DNA of 64,000 bases from Coemansia sp. RSA 487. Its lineage: Eukaryota; Kickxellomycota; Kickxellomycetes; Kickxellales; Kickxellaceae. The stretch lies in assembly GCA_027577595.1 (NCBI GenBank), contig JANBRJ010000024.1:62001-126000 (forward strand), in the 5' to 3' direction. Positions 1-10,821 of the stretch are shown one piece after another. The notes under the pieces were generated by a model that was not told where the DNA came from, searched no databases, and worked only from the letters and a program-made list of their open reading frames with translations. Position 1 is the stretch's first letter; every line of letters begins with the position of its first letter. The translations under genes were made by a program, and so were the position numbers.

Positions 1-768
1 GTTGCTCCGCGGGCCACCCTCGTTGCGGTTGCTGCGGAAAGCGCCACGGCGCTGCTGGTCGACAAAGTGCTGGTTAATGTCGACGTGGATCTTCTCCTTG
101 CGCTCCTTCTGCTTCCGTGTCTTGGAGCCAACAAGAGGGGCAAAAAAGTCTTCCTCAACCCTCTCCAGGGGAACACCAGCCTTGAGCTGGTTCTTGTCAA
201 CGCCGCCCTCGTTGGCCTTGCGCAGAGTGCGTGCGCTGTCGATCTTCTTCGAGCTCTTCTCCTTCAGGTAGTCGTCAAGGGTCTTGACAACCTCCTCGGG
301 CTCCTCAGTAGGAGGGACAGGGGTGGCTGTGCCGTCCTGGCTGTCCTTCTTGGCCTCCTCAGTAGCCTTTTCACCGTCGGCAACAAGAGCCTCGGTGTCG
401 CCGAGCCAGCCTTGCTTCTCCTTCTTCTCGGAGTCAACCAGGCCAGTGCCGCTGTGGCGGTCGAACTGGCGACCACGGGTGCGGGGAGCTGGTCCGCGTT
501 GGCGCTGGGTCTGCTGAGCAGGGCGGTTGTCGGGCCTTCCGCTTCTTGCATACTCGGGGGTATCTGCGCTCTCGCGAATAACGGTGCGGCGAGAGCCACC
601 ACGGCCAGCGCTGACGGTGGTGGTGGGGACAGCAGGAGCGGCGGGCTTGTTGCTCTTGGCTGGCTTGGGTGCCTGCTTCTTCTTAGGCGGAAGAGAGGAA
701 ATTGGGACTTCGCTGTTGGTAGCGTTGTCAGGGAGCCACTCAAACGCGTTTTGAGAGGCAAAGTTCAT
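1..768 (-). CDS. Stm1/SERBP1-type ribosome- and mRNA-binding protein (3' end cut off)
   Basis: The reverse strand is open from an ATG at 768-766 to the window edge, giving 256 residues with no stop, so the C-terminus lies outside. The N-terminus begins MNFASQNAFEWLPDN. A basic, Pro/Ala-rich stretch follows, then the RQFDRHSGTG core (about residues 100-110) that marks the HABP4/PAI-RBP1 family, then an acidic linker and a segment with LDDYLKEK typical of Stm1/SERBP1. Family members bind 80S ribosomes and mRNA and preserve dormant ribosomes in starved cells. That role is family knowledge, not visible here. Codon use is strongly biased, as in highly expressed genes, which also makes the opposite strand look open. 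The gene lies head away from Ask1, with about 1 kb of leader and promoter DNA upstream. Confidence 0.85.
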   Translation of the reverse strand, partial: MNFASQNAFEWLPDNATNSEVPISSLPPKKKQAPKPAKSNKPAAPAVPTTTVSAGRGGSRRTVIRESADTPEYARSGRPDNRPAQQTQRQRGPAPRTRGRQFDRHSGTGLVDSEKKEKQGWLGDTEALVADGEKATEEAKKDSQDGTATPVPPTEEPEEVVKTLDDYLKEKSSKKIDSARTLRKANEGGVDKNQLKAGVPLERVEEDFFAPLVGSKTRKQKERKEKIHVDINQHFVDQQRRGAFRSNRNEGGPRSN

Positions 769-1819
769 CCTTCTTTTTTTTATCTATGCGGACAAGATGA
801 GTTTCGTTTGGAAGATGAATGCAAAATAGAAACACAGTATGTGGTATAATTAGTGTAGAGACTTGAGCAAAAATAAGGAATGAAAGGATCATAAAACATG
901 GGGATAGAAACAGCAAAGGCGAGATATCCTTTAAAAAACAATGTACACGCATGTGCGCAAGAGGGCATGTGGTGTATGATAAATAAATACGCACATGCCG
1001 ATATACAAACGCCTACGCGAAAACGCGCATACATGCACAAAAGTTTGAAAAGCAAAGTCAGGTCTACTTTTTTTATTGCGTTCTGACCCAGTATACTGCA
1101 TGCTCTTCTTTCCAAAAGAAAGTAGCTCCCACATTAAAGGATGGCCTCTCTCCCTGTATGTTTGTCTTTAAAGATTACCACTGTACGACAATGCTTGCTT
1201 TGGAGGGAGCGAATCAGGTGTAAATGGGCCGCTGATTCTCTTCTGTGTTCTCCGCGTGTCTACCGAAGACTCTCTGGGACGCAAAGTCCAACCAGAATAA
1301 AAGGGCCCTTTCCTGTATGTACTGTTGCTTGCAATATTCAACGATTCAAATTGGACCAATTTCGAATTTAACGAATTTCAAATTCGGAATGACGGATTAG
1401 CAGTAGCAAGCAAATCGGTCGGAAAATGGAACTGGGTCGTTTTAGGATTGCTGTTGACGATGGATCCGGTCCTGGTCCTGATGTATCGGAATCTGCGATG
1501 GAAGCTAAAATGAACTTACATAGTGTGATGGATGCGGATAGTGTTGGATGAAAATAAAAGTAGAAAATAGAGGGAAGCACAATCACAGAAAAATTGCAAA
1601 GCTGGTGGTGGTTGGCCCAAACACCAGACCTGTTTCTCGATGAAATCGCTGTTTCTCCCCTTTTTCGTCTCTTTAGGTCGAAATCAGGGTTAGGGCCATG
1701 TAGCAAAATTACGTATTTCGATTCAAAACCAGAGCTTGCCAATGCAGATAATTGATGACAATAATCGCTTTGAACAGAATATGTATATTGACACATGACG
1801 ATAGTGGGTTGAAAGATGG
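769..1819. other. Intergenic region, Stm1-like promoter and Ask1 3' flank
   Basis: About 1 kb without a convincing gene. It should hold the leader and promoter of the Stm1-like gene (reading left) and the 3' untranslated region of Ask1. Short open frames here have no recognisable family and random composition. No clear TATA element, tRNA or repeat was found. Confidence 0.5.
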
Positions 1820-4819
1820 CTAGTGCGCCGACCAAAGACTATCAGATACTTTACGGATAAGCCGCCGGCGCGAGAGGAGATCAAGAAGAACGGTAAACAT
1901 GCTCGCGTTTGCGCCTCGCAACCCATCTTCAGCTGATCCTGCCGCCGCCATCAGATCATCCAGAGTCCAAATGCGCTGGTCCTGCGTCTTGACAAGATCA
2001 TATAGCGCTCGGAGCTGCAGCGAAGCGGGCGGTTCACGAAATGCTGGCGGGAACATATCCACAGAAAACGTCGTCACCAGTGCACCAGTCTCCGAGAACG
2101 ATGATGCCGTCACGGACATTGCAGAGTTCCTGGTCATGTCCTCTTCGTCATCGTCCTCACCTTCGTCCATAACGCTGTGGCGTCTTGAGCTCGGTTGCTG
2201 TTGTTGAACATCGTCCAGATCAGACTGATGGTCAGCAACAGAGCCCTCCGCCACCTGAGCTGCGCGCTGGAGCATCTCGCGTGTTGGGAGAATCGTGGTG
2301 GTCCCATCGATGCTTGCCTGGCCAAAGCTCTCATAGTCGTTGTGGTCTATTGTGATGCTGCTTTCGTTTAGCCGCGAATCGGTCGTGTGCATTCCATGCT
2401 CACCGCCAAGCAGCCCCATACCCGACGTATCATATGTTGCTGTCGCATCTGACCCAAGCACAGTGTTGCTGCGGCTTGACGCTTGGCGCTCCCGCGAGGA
2501 CCCCAGTACTCGATTGTCCCATGATTGCGATGACGACGGATACCCAGCGCCGCTAACAGCACCCCCCTGCTGCTCGGACTGAACAGAGGATGGAGCCAGT
2601 CTGTGGCGGTCACCCATTCCATCAATGATGTGCTGCGCGGCTGGGCGCGAGGCATTGCGTTGAGGAGTCGGACCGAATGGATCGTCTTCATCACAAAGGC
2701 CGTTTGGATTAAGCGCATGGAATTGCAGTGTGGTGCTTGCAGCTGCCGGTGCTGGTGCCGTTGTGGTTGGCTGGTCGCCATTGCCTTGGTTTCTAGCAAG
2801 CATCGTTTGGCGGCTACGGATAGCCAGCGGAGACATGTGTCCGATGGTCATGTTCTCATTGTCCATTTCCTCAACATCCATGCGTATCATATTCCTACCA
2901 GCACCAAATGTTCTACGGGGCTGAATACCGCCAGCTCGTGTGGTTGCACCTATAGCTCTGGTAGCTATTGTGGCGGCAGCAGCTGTTGTGGATGTCGTTG
3001 CTGCTGGAACTGCTGCAGCTGTCGTCGTAGTTGCTGTTGTAGTATGGATGCGATCAGCGGTCGTGTTGTTATTGTTGCTGGCACCAGAAATGTCAGAAAC
3101 AATAACAGGTGACCTTTCCAAATCCGTTGTTAACTTTGGTGGCGAAGGAATATCGTCGTCAAGATCGTCTAACTCATCCTGCTCATCGTTCGGCTGGTCG
3201 ATGTTATCTGCTGACAAATTGGTCTCTTCTTGCTCAAGCTTAACCTCGCCTGCATCCTTGGTTTTCTTTGTGTTGGCATCACCTATTGCTTCGACTTCAT
3301 CCAAAAGTTCTTCCATGTCCGCAACGAGGTTCTTTACCCGAGCTACCTCATCTGGTTTGGGTTCTGTCGTAGGGCTGGCATACTTGTTAGCCAAGGCATT
3401 CATCTCACTTTCGTCTATATGGCCACCGACGCTCGAAGATATATCGCTTTTGGCAACCGATACAGGCTGTTTGCCTTTACTGCTTTTGGCACCAGCACTG
3501 GCGCTGGCGCTGGCACTGGCATTGGCGCTGGCACTAGTAGCTACCCTCGATTTCGCAACAGTATCTGGTGCCGCTTGCACTTTAGGGCTGTCGTAGCGCT
3601 TGATAAGGGTGTTTATCTCATCCAGAATATCGTCGTCGTTGTCGTCGACATCGTCGACATCGTCGACATCGGCATGCTCAGGCTGTGCGTTGTTGTATTT
3701 GCTGCTACTTGCTGGAACACTGCCTATCCCACGCGCTGGCGCAATACGACGCGACTTTGGAAGCACAAACGTAGTTGTGTGGGGAGGGCTCGTATCAGGC
3801 ATCAAGTCGACAGTTCCCATGGATGACGTGTTATTTGACGCAAATGACATTGCGCTTCCGGGAACTCCACCGTATCTGGATGAGCGTGCGCTTGATTTCG
3901 GGTTTACAAGAGCGCGCATCATTGATAGCGGCGTTCTGGGCGTTCCGCTCTCGTACCTGACATCTTTTCCAGGCGTGCCCAGCCTACGCTTCTTTGCTGA
4001 CACGCTAAGCTGCTCCGCCATGCGCTTGAGATTGCGTGCTCGGGGCGTCGATGGGAGCACACTGCTCTCATATTTTATATTTGCCGATGCCTCCCTGGCC
4101 GACCCAATCCGAAACTCTTCGGTCAGGAACCGTGAGGTCAGCTGCGGACTATCAATCTCGGCATCAATGTCGATTACGCTTTCGTTGTCATCGTTGCCAT
4201 CACCACCAGCAGCTCTATGGTCATTCGTGGGATCGCTGGGAAACCTTGCAGTAATATCCCCTTTGTATGCTTGCTCTTCGAGGGCCGCTCTTTGGGCCAA
4301 CCCTAAAGGCATTTGACGCGTCTCGTCGCTGTCAAGTGCCTCACCCCCGTAGCCGTTATCGTGTGCATATGTGTTGGCATTGCCATGAGCTGTACCGACG
4401 CTCCCGTCTTCGTCGTCAATCTGCTCATCAGATGCTGCCACAGCCATGAAGAATTGCAGCCACGGTTGCGACGCTTCAAGGAGCTCGCTTGACAGCTTTG
4501 CGAGCTTTTCTATCTTTGGCATCACATCCCTGGCCATCGTTCTCTGGCAGTGGTCAAAGTTTGCGTCTATTGCTTGCAAAGTCAGCGTTATCTTTTGCTC
4601 AACCTCTTCCAGCTGCTCGTCGGGTGAGTTGTTTCGAGGCTGTGATGCGGTTGCCGTAGGAGGAAGTGGCGGCCGACCATATTCCTCTCGTTTGATTGCT
4701 GCGCTCAGCGCATTGGTAAAACGACCACCGCCAATTCCACTGCTTGTGCTACTGACACTAGCTCTGCTATCCGGCCTCGACAATAAAAGCTGTTTGTGCT
4801 TTCCGTAATGCGACATCAT
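1820..4819 (-). CDS. ASK1: DASH/Dam1 complex subunit Ask1, greatly extended
   Basis: Ask1 is a subunit of the DASH ring that couples kinetochores to microtubules. Taking the ATG at 4819 (a second ATG follows at 4816), the product is 999 residues. The diagnostic Ask1 block is at about residues 69-128: LEEVEQKITLTLQAID, then a conserved helix ending WLQFFMAVA. A conserved C-terminal block (last ~80 residues, beginning PPAFREPPASLQL and ending near LWSAH) also resembles Ask1 tails. Between them lie roughly 790 residues of low-complexity sequence: acidic runs (DDVDDVDD), alternating Ala-Ser, Thr/Ala-rich and Gln tracts, and SP/TP sites of the kind phosphorylated by CDK. Budding- and fission-yeast Ask1 are about 300 residues, so this one is roughly three times longer. 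The open frame continues 17 codons upstream to 4870, but that extension is hydrophobic and unlike Ask1. Confidence 0.85.
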   Translation of the reverse strand: MMSHYGKHKQLLLSRPDSRASVSSTSSGIGGGRFTNALSAAIKREEYGRPPLPPTATASQPRNNSPDEQLEEVEQKITLTLQAIDANFDHCQRTMARDVMPKIEKLAKLSSELLEASQPWLQFFMAVAASDEQIDDEDGSVGTAHGNANTYAHDNGYGGEALDSDETRQMPLGLAQRAALEEQAYKGDITARFPSDPTNDHRAAGGDGNDDNESVIDIDAEIDSPQLTSRFLTEEFRIGSAREASANIKYESSVLPSTPRARNLKRMAEQLSVSAKKRRLGTPGKDVRYESGTPRTPLSMMRALVNPKSSARSSRYGGVPGSAMSFASNNTSSMGTVDLMPDTSPPHTTTFVLPKSRRIAPARGIGSVPASSSKYNNAQPEHADVDDVDDVDDNDDDILDEINTLIKRYDSPKVQAAPDTVAKSRVATSASANASASASASAGAKSSKGKQPVSVAKSDISSSVGGHIDESEMNALANKYASPTTEPKPDEVARVKNLVADMEELLDEVEAIGDANTKKTKDAGEVKLEQEETNLSADNIDQPNDEQDELDDLDDDIPSPPKLTTDLERSPVIVSDISGASNNNNTTADRIHTTTATTTTAAAVPAATTSTTAAAATIATRAIGATTRAGGIQPRRTFGAGRNMIRMDVEEMDNENMTIGHMSPLAIRSRQTMLARNQGNGDQPTTTAPAPAAASTTLQFHALNPNGLCDEDDPFGPTPQRNASRPAAQHIIDGMGDRHRLAPSSVQSEQQGGAVSGAGYPSSSQSWDNRVLGSSRERQASSRSNTVLGSDATATYDTSGMGLLGGEHGMHTTDSRLNESSITIDHNDYESFGQASIDGTTTILPTREMLQRAAQVAEGSVADHQSDLDDVQQQQPSSRRHSVMDEGEDDDEEDMTRNSAMSVTASSFSETGALVTTFSVDMFPPAFREPPASLQLRALYDLVKTQDQRIWTLDDLMAAAGSAEDGLRGANASMFTVLLDLLSRRRLIRKVSDSLWSAH
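3646..3672 (-). repeat. In-frame 9-base tandem repeat in Ask1
   Basis: Tandem copies of gtcgacatc (plus strand) encode the DDVDDVDD acidic run of Ask1. The length is a multiple of three, so expansion or contraction keeps the reading frame. A second degenerate 6-base array at about 3500-3540 encodes the alternating Ala-Ser tract. Confidence 0.6.
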
Positions 4820-7092
4820 TAGAAATGGTAGAGATATTATAAAGTGGAGAAAAATGCTTATTGTCAACAAAAATTGGAATGGGGAAAAGAGGGAGAAGAA
4901 TTAAAAAAAAAAAGGTTTGTCAAAACGGGTTTGTTTATTTTTTGCATTTTTGCTTTGAACCAACTAAAGCATCAACAGGCGTTCACCAATCACAAGGCAG
5001 TGATTAGATTTATCTAATCAATGATCAAATTGAACGATAAATAAATGAGCATATAATCGACAAGCACGTGTTTACATCATCTTTTGAAACTGCAAACTTT
5101 GAATCCAAAAAGTACGGATAATCCTACACTATTTGGGAGGAAAAGAGGTTTGCAAAAGTCGAGTGTTTTCCGTTGTTTGCGAGAGAAAGCAACGTTTGCA
5201 ACCGCAAATACAAAATGTGGGAAAATCAGGAGAAAAAAGAAACCATTACAAGCGTAAGTAAAAGGTAATCAATCAGAAACACACAAGTAATAGCAAACAT
5301 TATTTAGTAGCAACTGCAACAAACGCAACAAACAACAACAGAATACTTGCAACGTAGGACCCAAGTTACTTAGAGGTCGCCACTTTACCACTGCCTAATA
5401 TCAGTGCAAGCACCCGCACACCGATCTGAGGGGTTGATATTCATTGCTAAACTTGGATCTTGTTTTAGTCCTTTCTACTTTTTTAAAAATACACCACCAA
5501 TCTGGCAAGAAGCAATACAATCTATTATTTCTGTGTTATTGTATTATAAACATTATTTTTCATACTTCAAAACATTATCTAGAGACGGGTAACTATTTCG
5601 TAAATGTGGAAACGTCCTTATTCTGCTCTTGTTTATCTGTATATTTTACTTTTTATTGTTTCAGTAAACAATATAAACTATTTAAACGAATCGGCGTTAT
5701 CGAATTCATGCATGTGCCTTCTCTTTTCCTAACTGGTGCTTGATTGATAGTGCATGGCCGTCGTCCTTCTGTTGTAAAAAAATCCACTGAAAACATAAAT
5801 TGTTAGGCACAACCAAGAAATGCATGGCTAGCAAGAACTGAGAAACACACTGAAAAAAGAAGAGAAATGTATATGTTACAACAGGGCAGGGGTAGTCATG
5901 CTATAGCTGCTTATTTCCGAGTCTGACGTGGCGCTGCTTAGCTAAAGTATTGGGATACGATTAGTTGGTTTTGGTCATATTTTGAATGGGCGATAAATAA
6001 GGCAAGATTGTCAGCGTACATGGATGCTGCTCGCTCTGTTTATTCCAAGGATAATAAATTATTCATACTATAATACACACTTTGTAAAAGTGACATATAT
6101 GTGTTCTAGATGGCAATGACGGTTGATGGAGTATTCAAACATTCGTGTTATAGATATCAACGATATTGAGTTGATGAATTGTTATAGCTTTAAACTGCTT
6201 TTTGTTTTGGAGGTGCTATGATGTCCGATGAGCATATGCATATGATGGTAACTTGATGGCTATTCTTTCCGCAACTCAACAAACAACGTGTTTACTAAAA
6301 ATACGACTTCCCAAAAAATAGCTTTCTTTTTCTTTAGCCGTTTATTCGACCTTGTTTTTATTGCTTTTCGTACGCATCTATCCTTTATGCTTTATACTGT
6401 GCAATATGCATTCACAGCTTGACAACACCAGATGCATAACGCTATGTATCTCTTTTACACTTTTGAACTCAATTATGGCGCACAGTGTTTTGCTTATTTC
6501 TTTTAGAAACCAAGTCAATAGAGCAATATTGTAAAAGATGACAGGTTTATAGGATTTGTGGAGATTTTTTACATGGCTTTGCCCGTATAGCTGTAGGCTT
6601 GGATTAGTCAAACAAGCACTTGGTGTCACAACGATTCTTAGGGGTTTCAACATGACAACAAAGATACAGAATTAAAACTCCTCATTTTTATTCAAGCAAA
6701 ATATTGGCTTTATCATATCGAATATAACGCATACGAAAAAAAAACAGCCCCGTGAAGACGAATTATACACATTGTCTACGAAATTCCAGGAATATGCAAG
6801 AATCGTCTAATGCATGAAGAAATTATTTTTTTTGCCATCAAAGTGTATGTATTTTTATACTCTTATTACCCCTAGTCTGGAATTCGTCCAAAAGCCAAAC
6901 AGTCTGGGAGGGCTGTGTTTATACAAATTTTCCTTAGCAAAGCTAAAAAAAGTTGTGGCAGAGCTTCGTTTGTCTTGTCCTCTTGCTGTCTCTGTATCTG
7001 TTTTTTTTGTTTATTTATTTTCTTGTTCGCTACCCTTTTTTCTCTACACACTACTTTGCATCCTTCTGCTGTGTTATACCTTCTAGTGGATA
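4820..7092. other. Gene-free AT-rich block between divergent Ask1 and Rif1
   Basis: About 2.3 kb of AT-rich DNA between the ATGs of Ask1 (reading left) and Rif1 (reading right). The open frames here are short, rich in Phe, Leu, Ile and Cys as expected of AT-rich non-coding DNA, and match no family I know. An E-box CACGTG is at 5065-5070. No transposon ends, tRNA or long repeat were seen. It is much longer than other divergent spacers in the window (236 to 510 bases), so it may hold something untranslated or a replication or chromatin element. That is inference only. Confidence 0.5.
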
Positions 7093-10000
7093 ATGGCCGG
7101 ACAGGTAGGGGCTTCAAAAACACCAACAGCGGCCAAAAGCGCTGAAACGAACATGGCAAGCACACCAAAGTCACAAGTGGATAGGGTTGCTGTCAGCACT
7201 TCGTTGAAACGCGTGCACTTTTCTCCCCGGAACGAGGAGTTTTACAATGGAATGGTACCCCAGTCATCGCCAACAAGAGCCCAAAAGCGTCCACGTTCAC
7301 GCGGCATCCTCAAGCGCACATTAGGCGACACAGCAAGCAATAGCCAGCAACAGCAGATGCTCAGTAGTGATATTGACGGCAGCGATCCATATAGCGATCA
7401 TGGCCTGCTTGACCAGCTCTCCTCATATCCGGACACAATTGACGTTAGCGGTATACCACAGGTACTGAGTAGCAAAAACAACTCTGCGGCGCGTGTCTTG
7501 TTTTCGTCGGATGCAGTATCTGTGATTGACAACAAGAAGCGCCAATGTGGTAGCATATCTTCTGGCCAGATATTCAAGGAGGCAGTTTCAAACCTGGAAG
7601 AGATACCACCACATACAGATGCCGATATGACTGGACAGATATCCAACGTATACCACGAGATTTACGATGCTATTGTCAAAAACAACCACGAAACAACCAC
7701 AACAACAGAAACAGCGGAAGAATATGGCGAATACGTCGTAAAGCTTTTGGACTGCTTACACAGGGACATAAACCGTAGCGAAAAGGACTCGCGGCAACTT
7801 GTGCTGGCAGCGATAAAATGCTTGGGATGCGCGTCGCATCTTGAAAGGGTGTTTGGCGTTTCCATTAGCGGAGGCAGACTCTCGTCCCTTTTGAAAGAGA
7901 TGTGTACCATGGCCTTGAAAGAGTATCCAGAAGACAAGGCGATGTGTTTGGCCGTTGTGGTGTGTATTTGCATCGAACGGGTACCCGTCGCATTCGTACA
8001 ACCAGCAGTACCTGACATGATCGGCTTTTGCGTCCATGCGATGAAGGCACACGATAGGTCTGTGACACTAGTGTTTCACTGCCTGGCTGCGATTGAAGTG
8101 CTTTTGAAGCGCGTCCCAGCCACAGCTCGGAGCTTCGCTCATATATGGCTTTTCCCTGTGCTTGGCTATATTGTGAGCTCCACACCTGGTGTCCGTTCCA
8201 AGGCTGACGATATTATTAGGCAAAACATTCCTTGGGTTTCGGCAGATGCACACAACCAGGAGATGGATGCCAGCGTTTCAGCGTTCCTGGAAGCCCAGCT
8301 TGAGCATTTCGTAGACTCGTGTGAGCGGCTTCTTAGTCGCGGCGATGGCCAAGTAGTGGCTCGTATTTGGGGCATACTGGTGACTATATGTGCGCGGCAG
8401 TGCCGTGCTCGAATGAGTGGCATGTTACATATTATGCAAAAGTGCTTCAACTCCGACGATACCGACGTCCTGGTGGCTGCATTGATGCAGTGGCGGTGCC
8501 TTATCTATGCGTTTTTGATTCAGAACCAGCTCGAACGCCTTAAATGCGTAAAGCTCGTGATGACGCCGATACTGGCGCTACTGGCTTCGGACAAGGCCTC
8601 AAGTGACGTCAGGCTGGCCAGCGTTAGATGCTGGGCTACTCTTGTGTATGCCTTGGGCGAGAACATTGGGAGCCATATAGATATTGTGACCAGCATGGCA
8701 GTTGCTACAGCTGAGGACACATGCATTGATGTGCGCGAGATCGTTGCACGCGTTTTAGCGTCGTTACTCAACCGAATTGTGCTTCCAGAAGAAAAGATCG
8801 CGAGGTTTGTAATCCCCAAGATGATTATCGGCACCACAACGCTTGCAGCAGCGGATGGCAAGGCGCTTTCAACCACGCGTGGCCCATTTTCGTCAGACAG
8901 AGACTATTCTGGCGACCACACGGCAACTCTATGTCGTTATGTCATTGGTGTATCTAAAAACAGCCCCGTTATGCCTGTGTTAACAGATACAATCGTCAAA
9001 ATTATTCAGCAGTATATTCACATTCAGTACAAAGAAGGCGTTGATGGCAGCGATCGGCCATCCTTCGAGTCGTTTGCTCAGCTTTGCCAGGTGGTTCTAT
9101 GTGTACTTGATCCTCAGGGTGCACAGGCGCTTGCTGATGCTCTCATGAGCACTATTGATCTGTCAAAGAGAGCTGTATATTTGGAGCAACGAAGCCTGGA
9201 TGCCATTATTCACTCACCGCTGTCGATTCTCTTTGAAGCACTTGCCAATCAGCTCGATAGTGTTTTATCCGATCTCCCCTACAACATGGATTTCCTATTC
9301 TGGGGGTTCGAGCAGCCCAATGCTACGTATAAGCAAGCCGTGTCTGCTGCGTATATTGTTATATTGCTTCATAAGCTATTGGATCCGTCGAGAGGAATTT
9401 CTGAAGACACAAGGCTTCGCATTCAGCTACATATAAAGGAATGCACGGCCAGAATACTGGCGCCATGTATGCATTCTGGTTCCAGCGTCTCGGAAGGTGG
9501 GCTTTGTATTTTGTTTGACATCCTTGATTGTCATTCACCCCATGCCTCTCCAGCCAACGCACAAACCCCATCATTTGGTGTCGTGGTGGATTTGATGCTG
9601 GGGCTTATTTCTGAGCATACGAGCGATTGTGTCTCTCGTGGCGAATCGATAATTTCCAGCAAAATTGCATTCAGACGCGTTCTGTACGCGCACAACACGT
9701 TGCTCTGCGGTTCACCAAAAGCACGGTTGGCATTTTATGCAGCATGTCGTGAAATCTGCCCAAAGGATGGATTTTGGAGCGGTGCACACTCATATGTGGG
9801 CGAGTGGGTTCAAAAGGCGGCAGAGGTTAGCTGGAATATGGTGGATATCGTCATAGCGCTCTGCGACGGCCATCGAGTTTTTGGATCGACGGAAGAGCTA
9901 CACTGCAAGGCGCTCTTGTATATTGTGGCTGGTCTGGCACTAGCAAGTATTGTTGGAGCATCAGATGCGCATGATTGCAAGCAGATAGCCAGCTTAACCA

Positions 10001-10821
10001 GGGAAGCGACAATCGAAGAGGTTGGACGCAAAGGGATCTCAGTAATGCAGACATTCTGTTCGGCCAAAGGGGATTTTAGAAAGCTGGACACGGAGCATAT
10101 TGCTCAACTGGAACGCGTTTTCGGTGCTATTGCAAAGCTGTTATGCTTCTCCTGTGCACGCACTGATGTGCCTCCTGAACAGACTTGTATTCCATTTAGC
10201 AGTGAAGCAGAATCGGTAGACGCTCTTATTTCGCGTTCCAATCGGCTATGCGAAGAGACAGCGAGCGCAAATACAAAGTCTGAGTTTACGCTTGTTGCGG
10301 AAGCCCTTACGACACTTGAACAGCTGAAATCTGGCGAATTTTGCGGAGACAACACTGTCAGCCATGCCATTGCGTCAGAGATTGACACGCCTGTTGATCT
10401 TGAAATGTCGGCCGCCAGTCCCAGAATTTCAAAGCGTCCAGCTGGTGCGGCACTGTCGTCGGACGACGACGAAGGCATGGAAACAGCGTCTTTTGCGTCT
10501 TCGTCGGGAAGGAACACGCCTGCAGAATCGGAGACCGATGCATCTGGGAAGCAAAAGGACACAGCCCGGACAAAGCGCAAGAAGCGTAAAGGCAAGCCTC
10601 GAGCGGAGAAAACCGTATTGCAACCCGTATTGCAACAGCTGCACAGGGTGCTTGAGCAGCTGGAGACCGAGCTGTGCGATACAACGGAGCTTGGAATAGA
10701 CAATCTGTTGCTAGTGCAAGAGCGCATATGCGGTATTCAGCAGCGGTTGTGCAAGTCAATGAGAAAGAGGCGCAGGTCCGTTGGCCAGCTGTCTGCCGAT
10801 TCTCCACGCACTGACTCTTAA
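7093..10821 (+). CDS. RIF1: Rif1-like telomere and replication-timing protein
   Basis: The product is 1242 residues. An N-terminal disordered segment carries an RVxF-type PP1 docking site (RVHF, residues 40-43) followed by a SILK-like site (GILK, 71-74), the pair used by Rif1 to recruit protein phosphatase 1. From about residue 180 to 900 the sequence is a helical-repeat (HEAT/ARM-like) array. It contains Rif1 N-terminal-domain patterns such as FAHIWLFPVLGYI, and LASVRCWATLVYALG near residue 510. The C-terminal third ends in an acidic/Ser segment, a basic cluster KRKKRKGKPR and a predicted helical tail. In yeasts Rif1-PP1 opposes DDK at origins and acts at telomeres. The ATG at 7093 follows long pyrimidine tracts. 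An AATAAA lies at 10861, and Vps17 starts only 219 bases downstream. Rif1 is the best fit; a diverged HEAT-repeat protein is the alternative. Confidence 0.8.
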   Translation: MAGQVGASKTPTAAKSAETNMASTPKSQVDRVAVSTSLKRVHFSPRNEEFYNGMVPQSSPTRAQKRPRSRGILKRTLGDTASNSQQQQMLSSDIDGSDPYSDHGLLDQLSSYPDTIDVSGIPQVLSSKNNSAARVLFSSDAVSVIDNKKRQCGSISSGQIFKEAVSNLEEIPPHTDADMTGQISNVYHEIYDAIVKNNHETTTTTETAEEYGEYVVKLLDCLHRDINRSEKDSRQLVLAAIKCLGCASHLERVFGVSISGGRLSSLLKEMCTMALKEYPEDKAMCLAVVVCICIERVPVAFVQPAVPDMIGFCVHAMKAHDRSVTLVFHCLAAIEVLLKRVPATARSFAHIWLFPVLGYIVSSTPGVRSKADDIIRQNIPWVSADAHNQEMDASVSAFLEAQLEHFVDSCERLLSRGDGQVVARIWGILVTICARQCRARMSGMLHIMQKCFNSDDTDVLVAALMQWRCLIYAFLIQNQLERLKCVKLVMTPILALLASDKASSDVRLASVRCWATLVYALGENIGSHIDIVTSMAVATAEDTCIDVREIVARVLASLLNRIVLPEEKIARFVIPKMIIGTTTLAAADGKALSTTRGPFSSDRDYSGDHTATLCRYVIGVSKNSPVMPVLTDTIVKIIQQYIHIQYKEGVDGSDRPSFESFAQLCQVVLCVLDPQGAQALADALMSTIDLSKRAVYLEQRSLDAIIHSPLSILFEALANQLDSVLSDLPYNMDFLFWGFEQPNATYKQAVSAAYIVILLHKLLDPSRGISEDTRLRIQLHIKECTARILAPCMHSGSSVSEGGLCILFDILDCHSPHASPANAQTPSFGVVVDLMLGLISEHTSDCVSRGESIISSKIAFRRVLYAHNTLLCGSPKARLAFYAACREICPKDGFWSGAHSYVGEWVQKAAEVSWNMVDIVIALCDGHRVFGSTEELHCKALLYIVAGLALASIVGASDAHDCKQIASLTREATIEEVGRKGISVMQTFCSAKGDFRKLDTEHIAQLERVFGAIAKLLCFSCARTDVPPEQTCIPFSSEAESVDALISRSNRLCEETASANTKSEFTLVAEALTTLEQLKSGEFCGDNTVSHAIASEIDTPVDLEMSAASPRISKRPAGAALSSDDDEGMETASFASSSGRNTPAESETDASGKQKDTARTKRKKRKGKPRAEKTVLQPVLQQLHRVLEQLETELCDTTELGIDNLLLVQERICGIQQRLCKSMRKRRRSVGQLSADSPRTDS

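Noticed and set aside
67-849. Open frame of 260 codons on the plus strand
   Set aside because: It is the mirror of the Stm1/SERBP1-type gene, whose own strand encodes a recognisable family.
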